A DNA stretch of 64,000 bases from NCBI GenBank assembly GCA_021654635.1, contig AP025179.1, positions 5,270,001 through 5,334,000 of the forward strand. Reading direction: 5' to 3'. The DNA comes from Mycobacterium kiyosense (GTDB taxonomy: Bacteria > Actinomycetota > Actinomycetes > Mycobacteriales > Mycobacteriaceae). Each line of letters begins with the position of its first letter. Within the stretch, counting starts at the first letter, position 1. The notes under the pieces are model-generated. The model was not told where the DNA came from, made no database searches, and worked only from the letters and a program-made list of their open reading frames with translations. The position numbers and the translations under genes are program-made. Below are positions 46,435 to 55,958 of this stretch, piece by piece.

Positions 46435-48136
46435 ATGGCAGCTCTGGACGCCGTCCGGATCGCGAACTGCTCCGGTTTCTACGGCGACCGGCACTCGGCG
46501 ATGCGCGAGATGCTCACCGGCGGCGACGTCGACTACATCACCGGGGACTACCTGGCCGAACTGACCATGCTGATCCTGGGCCGCGACCGGATGAAAAGCC
46601 CCGAACGCGGTTACGCCAAGACCTTCCTGACCCAACTCGAGGACTGCTTGGGACTGGCTCACCAGCGCGGCGTGCGCATCGTCGCCAACGCCGGCGGGCT
46701 GAATCCCGCCGGGCTGGCCGACGCGGTACGCGCCTTGGCGCAGCGCCTGGGCATCCCGGCCCGGGTGGCCCACGTCGAGGGTGACGACCTGCAGCCGCGC
46801 GCCGCCGAACTCGGTCTGGGTTCGCCGCTGACGGCGAATGCCTACCTGGGCGGCTGGGGCATCGCGGACTGTCTGCGGGCCGGGGCCGACGTGGTGGTCA
46901 CCGGGCGGGTCACCGACGCCTCGGTGATCGTCGGGTCCGCCGCCGCGCACTTCGGTTGGGGCCGTAACGATTACGACGCACTGGCCGGCGCGGTGGTCGC
47001 CGGACACATCATCGAGTGCGGCACCCAGGCCACCGGCGGCAACTTCTCCTTCTTCACCGAGATCCCCGACCTGACCTACCCCGGTTTCCCGCTGGCCGAG
47101 GTGGCGGCCGACGGCTCCGCGGTGATCACCAAGCACCCGGGCACCGGTGGTCTGGTCAGCGTCGACACCGTAACCGCCCAGCTGCTCTACGAGATCGCCG
47201 GCGCCCGATACGCCAACCCGGACGTGACGGCGCGGATGGACACCATCTCCCTGTCCTCGGACGGGCCCGACCGGGGTACGGATCAGCGGCGTGATCGGCG
47301 AGCCGCCGCCGCCCACGCTGAAGGTGTCGCTGAACAGCATCGGCGGGTTCCGCAACGCGATGACGTTCGTGTTGACCGGGTTGGACATCGAGGCCAAGGC
47401 GGAGTTGGTGCGACGCCAGCTCGAGGCCACCCTGACGGTCAAGCCTGCCGAGATGCAGTGGACGCTGTCGCGCACCGATCGCCCCGACGCCGACACCGAG
47501 GAGACCGCCAGCGCGCTGCTCAGCTGCGTGGTCCGCGATCCCGATCCCGCCAACGTGGGACGCAAATTCTCCGGCGCCGCAGTCGAATTGGCGCTGGCCA
47601 GTTATCCGGGCTTCACCGCCACCACGCCGCCGGGCGACGGCCAGGTGTACGGGGTCTTCACACCGGGCTACGTGGATGCCGCCCTGGTGCCGCACGTCGC
47701 CGTGCATGCCGATGGCACCCGCGTCGAAATCCCCTGTGCTGAACAGACTTTGACGCTGGCGCCGACCGCTGCCGCGCCGCTGCCCGACCCGCTGCCGCCC
47801 GGACCGGCCCGCCGCGTCCCGCTGGGGCTGATCGCCGGGGCCCGCAGCGGCGACAAGGGCGGCTCGGCCAACGTCGGGGTGTGGGTACGCACCGACGACC
47901 AATGGCGCTGGCTCGCACATACTTTGACCGTCGAGTTGCTCAAGGAACTACTACCCGAGGCCGCCGAGCTCGACGTCACCCGCCATGTACTGCCCAACCT
48001 GCGGGCGGTGAACTTCGTGATCGAGGGAATCCTCGGCCAGGGCGTTGCCTACCAGGCGCGTTTTGATCCGCAGGCCAAGGGGCTGGGCGAATGGTTGCGC
48101 AGCCGCCACGTCGACATTCCGGAGGCGCTGTTATGA
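46435..48136 (+). pseudogene. AtuA-like protein (DUF1446), one frameshift
   Basis: The ATG at 46435, after GGGAGG, opens a frame with RIANCSGFYGDRHSAMREML, NAGGLNPAGLADA and VVVTGRVTDASVI, typical of acyclic terpene utilisation AtuA proteins. One extra G in the G4 run at 47273-47276 shifts the frame; the sequence then continues intact with GEPPPPTLKVSLNSIGGFRN and GARSGDKGGSANVGVW to the stop at 48136. The joined product would be about 567 residues, normal for the family. AtuA is required for geranyl- or citronellyl-CoA use in Pseudomonas; here it leads an operon with a biotin-dependent carboxylase, so branched-chain or terpenoid acyl-CoA breakdown is likely. Confidence 0.8.
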
Positions 48137-49281
48137 CCATCTGGACCACACCGGAGCGCGAGCAGCTGCGAAAAACGGTCCACTCCTTCGTCGAACGGGA
48201 GGTCCTGCCGCACGTCGACGAGTGGGAGCGCACCGGCGACCTGCCTCGCGAACTGCACCGCCGCGCCGGCGAAGCGGGCCTGCTGGGCGCCAACTTTCCC
48301 GCCGCGGTCGGCGGCGGTGACGGCGACGGCGCCGACGCGGTGGTGATCTGCGAGGAGTTCCACCAGTCCGGCGCGCCCGGCGGGGTTTTCGCCTCGTTGT
48401 TCACCTGCGGCATCGCGGTGCCGCACATCATCGCCTCCGGCGACGAGCGGTTGATCGAGACCTACGTGCGCCCGACGCTGGCCGGCGAGAAGATCGGTGC
48501 GCTGGCCATCACCGAGCCGGGCGGTGGCTCGGACGTCGGGCACCTGCGGACCTCGGCGGTGCGCGACGGTGACCACTACGTCGTCAACGGCGCCAAGACC
48601 TACATCACCTCCGGGGTGCGCGCGGACTTCGTGGTGACCGCGGTCCGCACCGGCGGCCCCGGCGCTGCCGGGGTTTCGCTGCTGGTGGTCGATAAGGACA
48701 CACCCGGGTTCGCGGTGACCCGCAAGCTGGACAAGATGGGCTGGCGGTCCTCGGACACCGCGGAACTGTCCTACACCGATGTACGGGTGCCGGTGGCCAA
48801 CCTGGTCGGCGCCGAGAACAGCGGCTTCGGCCAGATCGCGCAGGCATTCGTCTCCGAGCGGATCGGCCTTGCCGCACAAGCCTATTCGAGTGCGCAGCGG
48901 TGCCTGGACATCACCGCGCAGTGGTGCCGGGACCGGGAGACCTTCGGCCGGCCGCTGATCTCGCGCCAGGCGGTGCAGAACACGCTGGCCGAGATGGCTC
49001 GCCGCGTCGACGTCGCCCGTGTCTATTCACGCAATGTGGTGGAGCGGCAACTGGCCGGCGAGACGAACCTGATTGCGCAGGTGTGCTTCGCCAAGAACAC
49101 CGCCGTCGAAGCCGGCGAGTGGGTCGCCAACCAGGGCGTCCAATTGTTCGGCGGGATGGGCTATATGGCCGAATCCGAGATCGAACGCCAGTACCGGGAC
49201 ATGCGGATCCTGGGTATCGGCGGGGGCACCACCGAGATCATGACCGCATTGGCCGCCAAACTCCTGGGGTATCAACAATGA
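48133..49281 (+). CDS. fadE13: Acyl-CoA dehydrogenase FadE13
   Basis: The ATG overlaps the atuA stop (ATGA); 382 residues. It has ALAITEPGGGSDVGHLRT, the KTYITSG flavin-contacting strand, and QLFGGMGYMAESEIERQYRDMR with the C-terminal IGGGTTEIM. It oxidises an acyl-CoA to the 2-enoyl-CoA, passing electrons to ETF. Order fadE13-accD2-accA2-fadE12-echA7 is the same as Mtb Rv0975c-Rv0971c. Confidence 0.92.
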   Translation: MTIWTTPEREQLRKTVHSFVEREVLPHVDEWERTGDLPRELHRRAGEAGLLGANFPAAVGGGDGDGADAVVICEEFHQSGAPGGVFASLFTCGIAVPHIIASGDERLIETYVRPTLAGEKIGALAITEPGGGSDVGHLRTSAVRDGDHYVVNGAKTYITSGVRADFVVTAVRTGGPGAAGVSLLVVDKDTPGFAVTRKLDKMGWRSSDTAELSYTDVRVPVANLVGAENSGFGQIAQAFVSERIGLAAQAYSSAQRCLDITAQWCRDRETFGRPLISRQAVQNTLAEMARRVDVARVYSRNVVERQLAGETNLIAQVCFAKNTAVEAGEWVANQGVQLFGGMGYMAESEIERQYRDMRILGIGGGTTEIMTALAAKLLGYQQ

Positions 49282-49330
49282 TCACAGCTCCTTTTCCTCA
49301 TCGCTTCGCTCTGCATCGCCGGAGCTGGCA

Positions 49331-50923
49331 ATGATTCTGCGGTCCACGCTCGATCCCGCTGCCGACGCTTTCACCGAGGCCGCCGCGGCGGCGACCACCA
49401 AACTCGACGAGATCGCCGCCGAACTGGCCAACGCTGTCGAAGGCGGCGGACCCAAATACGTTGAACGCCATCATGCCCGGGGCAAGCTGACCGCCCGGGA
49501 GCGAATCGAACTGCTGGTCGACGCGGACTCCCCGTTCCTGGAGTTGAGCCCCCTGGCGGCCTGGGGCAGTCCGTTCAAGGTGGGCGCCAGCGCGGTCACC
49601 GGAATCGGCGTCGTCGAAGGCGTCGAATGCATGATCGCCGCCCACGACCCCACGGTGAAGGGCGGCACCAGCAACCCGTGGACCTTGAAGAAGATCCTGC
49701 GGGCCAACCAGATCGCCTTCGAGAACCGGCTCCCGGTGATCTCGCTGGTCGAGTCCGGCGGCGCGGACCTGCCGACGCAGAAAGAGATCTTCGTTCCCGG
49801 CGGCCGGATGTTCCGCGACCTGACCCGCCTTTCGGCGGCCGGAATACCGACCATCGCACTGGTTTTCGGCAATTCGACCGCCGGTGGCGCCTACATCCCG
49901 GGCATGTCGGATCATGTGGTGATGATCAAGGAACGCTCCAAGGTGTTCCTGGCCGGTCCCCCGCTGGTGAAGATGGCCACCGGTGAGGAATCCGACGACG
50001 AATCACTGGGCGGCGCCGAAATGCATGCCCGGGTATCAGGTCTGGCCGACTACTTCGCCCAGGACGAATTCGACGCGATCCGCATCGGCCGCCGCGTCGT
50101 GGCCCGGCTCAACTGGCGCAAGCAAGGCCCGCAGCCGCGTCCGGTGACCGAACCGCTGTTCGACACCGAGGAACTCATCGGCATCGTCCCGGCGGACCTG
50201 CGGATCCCGTTCGACCCGCGCGAGGTGATCGCCCGGATCGTCGACGGCTCCGAATTCGACGAGTTCAAACCGCTGTACGGGTCGTCGCTGGTGACCGGCT
50301 GGGCGCAGCTGCACGGCTATCCGATCGGCATCCTGGCCAATGCCCGCGGCGTGCTGTTCAGCGAGGAATCGCAGAAGGCCACCCAGTTCATCCAGCTGGC
50401 CAACCGCTACGACACACCACTGTTGTTCTTGCACAACACCACCGGCTACATGGTGGGCAAGGACTACGAGGAGGGCGGGATGATCAAGCACGGCTCGATG
50501 ATGATCAACGCTGTGTCCAACTCGAAGGTCCCGCACATCTCGCTGCTGATCGGCGCATCCTACGGCGCCGGGCACTACGGCATGTGCGGCCGCGCCTACG
50601 ACCCCCGGTTCCTGTTCGCCTGGCCCACCGCCAAATCCGCGGTGATGGGTGGCGCCCAGCTGGCGGGGGTGCTGTCGATCGTGGCCCGGGCGGCTGCCGA
50701 GGCCCGCGGTCAGCAGGTCGACGAAGAGGCCGACGCCGCCATGCGGGCCGCCGTCGAAGGCCAGATCGAAGCCGAGTCGCTGCCCATGGTGCTCTCCGGA
50801 ATGCTCTACGACGACGGGGTGATCGACCCCCGCGACACTCGCACGGTGCTGGGAATCTGTCTGTCCGCCATAGCGAATGGCGCGATCGAGGGGACGCCGA
50901 ACTTCGGCGTCTTCCGGATGTGA
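49331..50923 (+). CDS. accD2: Acyl-CoA carboxylase beta (carboxyltransferase) subunit AccD2
   Basis: 530 residues, two-lobed carboxyltransferase. Visible are RHHARGKLTARERIELLVD, the ESGGADLPTQ oxyanion region, GNSTAGGAYIPGMSD, and in the C-terminal half TTGYMVGKDYEEGGMIKHG and SYGAGHYGMCGRAYDP. It most resembles methylcrotonyl- or geranyl-CoA carboxylase beta subunits rather than propionyl-CoA ones. It pairs with accA2 5 bp downstream. Confidence 0.92.
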   Translation: MILRSTLDPAADAFTEAAAAATTKLDEIAAELANAVEGGGPKYVERHHARGKLTARERIELLVDADSPFLELSPLAAWGSPFKVGASAVTGIGVVEGVECMIAAHDPTVKGGTSNPWTLKKILRANQIAFENRLPVISLVESGGADLPTQKEIFVPGGRMFRDLTRLSAAGIPTIALVFGNSTAGGAYIPGMSDHVVMIKERSKVFLAGPPLVKMATGEESDDESLGGAEMHARVSGLADYFAQDEFDAIRIGRRVVARLNWRKQGPQPRPVTEPLFDTEELIGIVPADLRIPFDPREVIARIVDGSEFDEFKPLYGSSLVTGWAQLHGYPIGILANARGVLFSEESQKATQFIQLANRYDTPLLFLHNTTGYMVGKDYEEGGMIKHGSMMINAVSNSKVPHISLLIGASYGAGHYGMCGRAYDPRFLFAWPTAKSAVMGGAQLAGVLSIVARAAAEARGQQVDEEADAAMRAAVEGQIEAESLPMVLSGMLYDDGVIDPRDTRTVLGICLSAIANGAIEGTPNFGVFRM

Positions 50924-50928
50924 GCCCC

Positions 50929-52917
50929 ATGATTACTCGAGTGCTGGTCGCCAATCGCGGTGAGATCGCCCGGCGGGTGTTCGCCACCTGCCGTCGGCTC
51001 GGTCTGGGCACCGTCGCGGTCTACACCGAACCGGACTCCACATCCCCGCACGTCGGCGAGGCCGATGCCCGGGTCCGATTGCTCAACACCAACGACTACC
51101 TCAACGCCGAGGCCATCATCGCGGCGGCCGAAGCCGCGGGCGCCGACGCCGTGCACCCCGGCTACGGATTCCTCTCGGAGAACGCCGAATTCGCCGCTGC
51201 CGTGCAGAACGCCGGCCTGGCCTGGATCGGGCCACCGGTGGACGCGGTGCGCGCCATGGGCTCCAAAATCGAATCCAAGAAGCTGATGTCGGCGGCCGGA
51301 GTCCCGGTGCTCGAGGAACTCGACCCGGCCACCGTCACGCAGCAGCAGCTGCCGGTACTGGTCAAGGCCTCTGCCGGCGGCGGCGGTCGGGGCATGCGTG
51401 TGGTACGCGAATTGTCCGCACTACCAGGCGAAGTCGAGGCGGCCCAGCGCGAAGCGCAGTCGGCATTCGGCGACCCGACGGTGTTCTGCGAGCGCTACCT
51501 GCCCGCCGGGCACCACATCGAGGTCCAGGTGATGGCCGACAACCACGGCACAGTCTGGGCCGTCGGTGAACGGGAATGCTCCATCCAGCGGCGCCACCAG
51601 AAAGTGATCGAAGAGGCCCCCTCGCCGCTGGTGGAGCGTGTTCCGGGGATGCGTGCCAAGCTGTTCGAAGCGGCCCGGCTGGCGGCCGCCGCGATCGGTT
51701 ACAGCGGCGCGGGCACCGTGGAGTTCCTGGCCGACGACCACGGCGAGTTCTTCTTCCTGGAGATGAACACCCGGCTGCAGGTCGAGCACCCGGTCACCGA
51801 GGAGACCACCGGGCTGGACCTGGTCGAGTTGCAGCTCGACGTCGCCGGCGGCGGCAAGCTGGGCGCCGAACCATCGGTGACACAAGGACATTCGATCGAA
51901 GCGCGACTCTACGCCGAAGACCCCGCACGCGGCTGGCAGCCGCAGGCCGGCCAGGTGCACGCCATCCACCTGCCGTCGGTGCGAGCCGAGTTCGGCGCCC
52001 TTGGACACCGGACCGGGATCCGGCTCGACTCGGGCATCGTCGACGGCTCCGTGGTCTCGATCCATTACGACCCGATGCTGGCCAAGGTGATCTCCTGGGC
52101 CCCGACTCGCCGGCAAGCGGCGCTGGTGCTCGCCGACGCGCTGGCCCGCGCCCACCTGCACGGCCTGCGCACCAACCGTGAACTGCTGGTCAACGTGCTG
52201 CGCCAGCCCGCCTTCCTCGACGGCGCCACCGACACAGCGTTTTTCCACACGCACGGGCTGGCCGAGCTGGCCGCACCGCTGGCCGATGCCCAGGCGGTCC
52301 GGTTGTCGGCACTCGCCGCCGCGCTGGCCGACGCGGCGCACAACCGCGCCGCTGCCACCGTGCTGGCCGCCGTTCCCAGCGGCTGGCGCAATCTGGCATC
52401 GGGCTTTCAGTCCAAGGCCTACCGGGACGACGACGACAACGAACAACTGGTCCGATACCGTTACACCAGAACGGGTTTGGCCCTTCCCGATGACCCTGCC
52501 GTGCAGTTGGTGTCGGCAACGCCGGATCAGGTGGTGCTGGCCGAACACGGGGTCGCGGTCGGCTTCGCCGTCTCCCGCTACGGTCACGACGTCTACGTCG
52601 ACTCGGCACGCGGACCCGTGCACCTGCACGTACTACCGCGCTATCCCGAGCCCGGATCTTCCGTCGAGCAGGGGTCGCTGGTTGCGCCCATGCCCGGCAA
52701 CGTGATCCGCGTCGGCGCCGACGTCGGCGACACGGTCACCGCCGGCCAGCCGCTGATCTGGCTGGAAGCCATGAAGATGGAACACACCATCGCCGCACCG
52801 AACGACGGCGTACTCGCCGAACTCAACGTCCAAGCCGGCCAACAAGTCGAAGTCGGCGCCCTATTGGCGCGCGTCGAAACACCCGAAGCACCGCAAGCAG
52901 AAGGGGATCCCCAATGA
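50929..52917 (+). CDS. accA2: Acyl-CoA carboxylase alpha (biotin carboxylase/carrier) subunit AccA2
   Basis: The ATG at 50929 gives 662 residues. Domains: biotin carboxylase (1-450) with the ATP loop KASAGGGGRGM near 145 and EMNTRLQVEHPVTE near 280; a middle domain; and a C-terminal biotinyl domain with the biotinylated Lys in EAMKMEH near 617. It carboxylates biotin with ATP and bicarbonate and hands it to AccD2. The stop overlaps the fadE12 start (ATGA). Confidence 0.93.
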   Translation: MITRVLVANRGEIARRVFATCRRLGLGTVAVYTEPDSTSPHVGEADARVRLLNTNDYLNAEAIIAAAEAAGADAVHPGYGFLSENAEFAAAVQNAGLAWIGPPVDAVRAMGSKIESKKLMSAAGVPVLEELDPATVTQQQLPVLVKASAGGGGRGMRVVRELSALPGEVEAAQREAQSAFGDPTVFCERYLPAGHHIEVQVMADNHGTVWAVGERECSIQRRHQKVIEEAPSPLVERVPGMRAKLFEAARLAAAAIGYSGAGTVEFLADDHGEFFFLEMNTRLQVEHPVTEETTGLDLVELQLDVAGGGKLGAEPSVTQGHSIEARLYAEDPARGWQPQAGQVHAIHLPSVRAEFGALGHRTGIRLDSGIVDGSVVSIHYDPMLAKVISWAPTRRQAALVLADALARAHLHGLRTNRELLVNVLRQPAFLDGATDTAFFHTHGLAELAAPLADAQAVRLSALAAALADAAHNRAAATVLAAVPSGWRNLASGFQSKAYRDDDDNEQLVRYRYTRTGLALPDDPAVQLVSATPDQVVLAEHGVAVGFAVSRYGHDVYVDSARGPVHLHVLPRYPEPGSSVEQGSLVAPMPGNVIRVGADVGDTVTAGQPLIWLEAMKMEHTIAAPNDGVLAELNVQAGQQVEVGALLARVETPEAPQAEGDPQ

Positions 52918-54081
52918 CCGACACCAGTTTCATCGAGAGCGAAGACCGTCAGGCATTGCGCAAGGCGGTGCGCGAATGGGCGTCCGGCTACGGCGCCGAG
53001 TACTACCTGAAGAAGGCGCGCGCCCAGGAACACACCGACGAATTGTTGGAGCGAGGCAGGAAAACTCGGCTTTCTCGGGGTGAACCTGCCCGAGGAGTAC
53101 GGTGGCGGCGGCGCCGGCATGTACGAGCTGTCGCTGGTGATGGAGGAGATGGCGGCCGCCGGCAGCGCACTGCTGCTGATGGTGGTGTCACCGGCCATCA
53201 ACGGCACCATCATCAGCAAGTTCGGCACCGAGGAGCAGAAGAAGCGCTGGATTCCCGGCATCGCCGACGGCACGCTGACCATGGCGTTCGCCATCACCGA
53301 ACCCGACGCGGGCTCCAACTCGCACAAGATCACCACGACCGCCCGCCGCGACGGCAGCGACTGGATCCTCAAGGGCCAGAAGGTCTACATCTCCGGCGTC
53401 GACCAGGCCCAGGCGGTGCTGGTGGTCGGGCGCACCGAGGAAGCGAAAACCGGCAAGCTGCGGCCGGCGCTGTTCGTGGTGCCCACCGACACCCCGGGCT
53501 TCACTTACACCCCGATCGACATGGAGATCGTCAGCCCCGAACGGCAGTTCCAGGTCTTCATCGACGACGTGCGGCTACCGTCGGATGCCCTGGTCGGCGC
53601 CGAAGACGCCGCCATCGCACAGCTTTTCGCCGGCCTGAACCCCGAACGCATCATGGGCGCGGCCAGCGCGGTCGGCATGGGGCGCTGCGCACTCGGCAAG
53701 GCTGTCGAATACGTCAACACACGCAAGGTCTGGTCCACCCCGATCGGGGCGCACCAGGGCCTGGCACATCCGTTGGCGCAGTGTCACATCGAGGTCGAGC
53801 TGGCCAAGCTGATGATGCAGAAGGCCGCGACGCTCTACGACAGCGGTGACGACGCCGGCGCGGCCGAGGCGGCCAACATGGCCAAGTACGCCGCGGCCGA
53901 GGCCGCCAACCGCGCGGTGGACCAGGCCGTTCAGTCGCTGGGCGGCAACGGGCTGACCAAGGAGTACGGCGTGGCCGCCATGATGTCGTCAGCTCGGCTG
54001 GCGCGGATCGCGCCGATCAGCCGCGAGATGGTGCTGAACTTCGTCGCGCAGACCTCGCTGGGCCTGCCCCGCTCCTACTGA
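52914..54081 (+). pseudogene. fadE12: Acyl-CoA dehydrogenase fadE12, one frameshift
   Basis: The N-terminal 44 codons read normally (EDRQALRKAVREWASGYGAEY, then HTDEL). An extra T at 53046-53047 breaks the frame; removing it gives WSEAGKLGFLGVNLPEEYGGGGAG and an otherwise intact dehydrogenase with AFAITEPDAGSNSHKITT, the SLGGNGLTKEYG segment and C-terminal LPRSY. The repaired length is about 388 residues. It is translationally coupled to accA2 and echA7. The single lesion in a conserved operon suggests sequencing error. Confidence 0.85.
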
Positions 54082-54857
54082 TGGACACCCTGGTCGACTA
54101 CGCACGCGTCGGTGTCGTCGCACGGCTGACGCTGAACTCCCCGCACAACCGCAATGCCCTGTCGACCGCCCTGGTCACCCAGTTGCACGACGGCCTGCGG
54201 GCCGCCGCGGCGGACCCGGCGGTGCGGGTGGTGGTGCTGGGGCACACCGGCGGCACGTTCTGCGCCGGCGCCGACCTCAGCGAAGCGGGCAGCGGCGACC
54301 CCTACGAACTGGCGGTGGCGCGGGCCCAGGAGATGACCACGCTGCTGCGCAGCATCGTCTCCTCGCCGCTGCCGGTGATCGGCGCCGTCAACGGGCATGT
54401 GCGGGCCGGCGGGTTCGGTCTGGTCGGGGCGTGCGACATCGTGGTCGCCGGACCCAGGAGCACCTTTGCCCTGACCGAGGCCCGGATCGGCGTCGCGCCC
54501 GCGATCATCTCGCTGACCCTGCTGCCGAAACTGTCGGCGCGGGCGGCGGCGCGCTACTACCTCACCGGAGAAACGTTCGGCGCCAGCGAAGCCGCCGAGA
54601 TCGGGTTGATCAGCCTGGCCGCCGACGACGTGGACGCCGCGGTGGCCAGGCTGGTCGCCGACGTCGGCCGCGGGTCACCGCAGGGCCTGGCGGCGTCCAA
54701 GGCGCTGACCACCGCGGCCGTGCTGGATGGTTTCGACCGCGACGCGCAGCGGCTCACCGAGGAGTCGGCCCGACTGTTCGTCTCCGACGAAGCACGCGAA
54801 GGGATGCTGGCATTCTTACAGAAACGGCCCCCCAGCTGGGCTTCTGCACCGGAATAG
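54081..54857 (+). CDS. echA7: Enoyl-CoA hydratase EchA7
   Basis: 258 residues of the crotonase fold. The oxyanion-hole segment GGTFCAGADLSE near 55-66 and GHVRAGGFGLVGACDI near 100-115 are present. It would hydrate the enoyl-CoA or 3-methylglutaconyl-type intermediate made by the preceding dehydrogenases and carboxylase. The ATG overlaps the fadE12 stop (TGATG), ending the operon. Confidence 0.9.
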   Translation: MDTLVDYARVGVVARLTLNSPHNRNALSTALVTQLHDGLRAAAADPAVRVVVLGHTGGTFCAGADLSEAGSGDPYELAVARAQEMTTLLRSIVSSPLPVIGAVNGHVRAGGFGLVGACDIVVAGPRSTFALTEARIGVAPAIISLTLLPKLSARAAARYYLTGETFGASEAAEIGLISLAADDVDAAVARLVADVGRGSPQGLAASKALTTAAVLDGFDRDAQRLTEESARLFVSDEAREGMLAFLQKRPPSWASAPE

Positions 54858-54938
54858 GACTGGGCCGACGGCGCGAAGATTGCAGTTTAGCCAAACCCTC
54901 TTGCAGCAAAAATATGAAGTCGTAAGCTCGCCTGTGAG

Positions 54939-55541
54939 ATGACCAACCCAGCCCAACGTAATGTGAAGGCCTTACGCGACGAGCTGTCGCGCGCAGAGGA
55001 CACCGATCGCATCCAGATTGCGCAGTTGCTGGCCTACGCCGCCGAGCAGGGCCGCCTGCAGCTCAACGAGTACGAAGATCGGCTGACCAAGGCCTACGCG
55101 GCGACGACGTACCGGGAACTCGATCAGTTACGCGCCGACCTGCCGGGCACCGTGGTGAGCGAGCGCCGCGGCGGTAGCTGCAATCCGGCGCCGTCCACGC
55201 TGCTGCTGGCCATCATGAGCGGCTTCGAGCGCCGCGGGCGCTGGAACGTGCCGAAGAAGCTGACCACTTTCACGTTCTGGGGCAGCGGGGTGGTGGACCT
55301 GCGCTACGCCGACTTCACCTCCACCGAGGTCGAGATCCACGCGTACTCGATCATGAGCGCGCAAACCATCCTGTTGCCGCCGGAGGTCAACGTCGAGATC
55401 GACGGCCACGGGATCATGGGCAACTTCGACCAGTCGGTGGTCGGCGAGGGCAGCCCGGGCGCACCCAACATCCGGATCCACGGCTTCTCGCTGTGGGGCG
55501 GGGTCGCCATCAAGCGCAAGCCGCGCAAGCCTCGCAAGTAA
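54939..55541 (+). CDS. DUF1707 SHOCT-like domain protein, Rv0966c type
   Basis: 200 residues. The N-terminal DUF1707 helical domain (about 10-65: EDTDRIQIAQLLAYAAEQGRL, LNEYEDRLTKAYAA) is followed by a LiaF-like C-terminal beta-helix (about 100-190: FTFWGSGVVDLRYADFTS, ILLPPEVNVEIDG). No membrane helix. Proteins of this type are linked to envelope-stress sensing, but the role is unproven. Confidence 0.82.
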   Translation: MTNPAQRNVKALRDELSRAEDTDRIQIAQLLAYAAEQGRLQLNEYEDRLTKAYAATTYRELDQLRADLPGTVVSERRGGSCNPAPSTLLLAIMSGFERRGRWNVPKKLTTFTFWGSGVVDLRYADFTSTEVEIHAYSIMSAQTILLPPEVNVEIDGHGIMGNFDQSVVGEGSPGAPNIRIHGFSLWGGVAIKRKPRKPRK

Positions 55542-55652
55542 TCCACAGACACCACATCGGGTAATCCACACGGGCCACCGCAGTGAGTGGCCCGTCGTTT
55601 TGACCGCTGCCACGCTTTCGCCGGAAGTTCACCTCGGCGGAGGACGGATGGT

Positions 55653-55958
55653 ATGGCGGAAGAACTGCGCGTGGCTCCCCACGTGCTCGCCCAGGTTGGG
55701 ACGGCGCTGGCCGACCACGGCCAGGCGTTGCTGGATCTGCAGCAGGCGTGTCACACCGACGCCGACGGCGCCCAGCCCGGCTGGGTGGGCGCTTCGGCCG
55801 GCGCCCTGTCGGGGCTGTTGGACGGCTGGACGGCCTCGAGTGCTGACCACCTTGGTCGCATTGACCAGCATGCGGCTGGGATGCATTGTGCTGCAGCCGG
55901 TTTCGCTGAGCTGGAGCACGCCGGCGCGGCACAGCTGACCGGTCGGTCGGCGCCATGA
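55653..55958 (+). CDS. WXG100-like type VII secretion target (DUF2580-like)
   Basis: 101 residues forming a predicted helical hairpin: LRVAPHVLAQVGTALADHGQ, then a WxG turn (GWVGAS, near 47-52), then SGLLDGWTASSADHLGRIDQH. Size, turn and helices match small ESX-secreted proteins of the EspC/DUF2580 group. No type VII core gene is near. Its stop overlaps the next start (ATGA), coupling it to a DUF1023 hydrolase gene, a common mycobacterial pair. Confidence 0.68.
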   Translation: MAEELRVAPHVLAQVGTALADHGQALLDLQQACHTDADGAQPGWVGASAGALSGLLDGWTASSADHLGRIDQHAAGMHCAAAGFAELEHAGAAQLTGRSAP

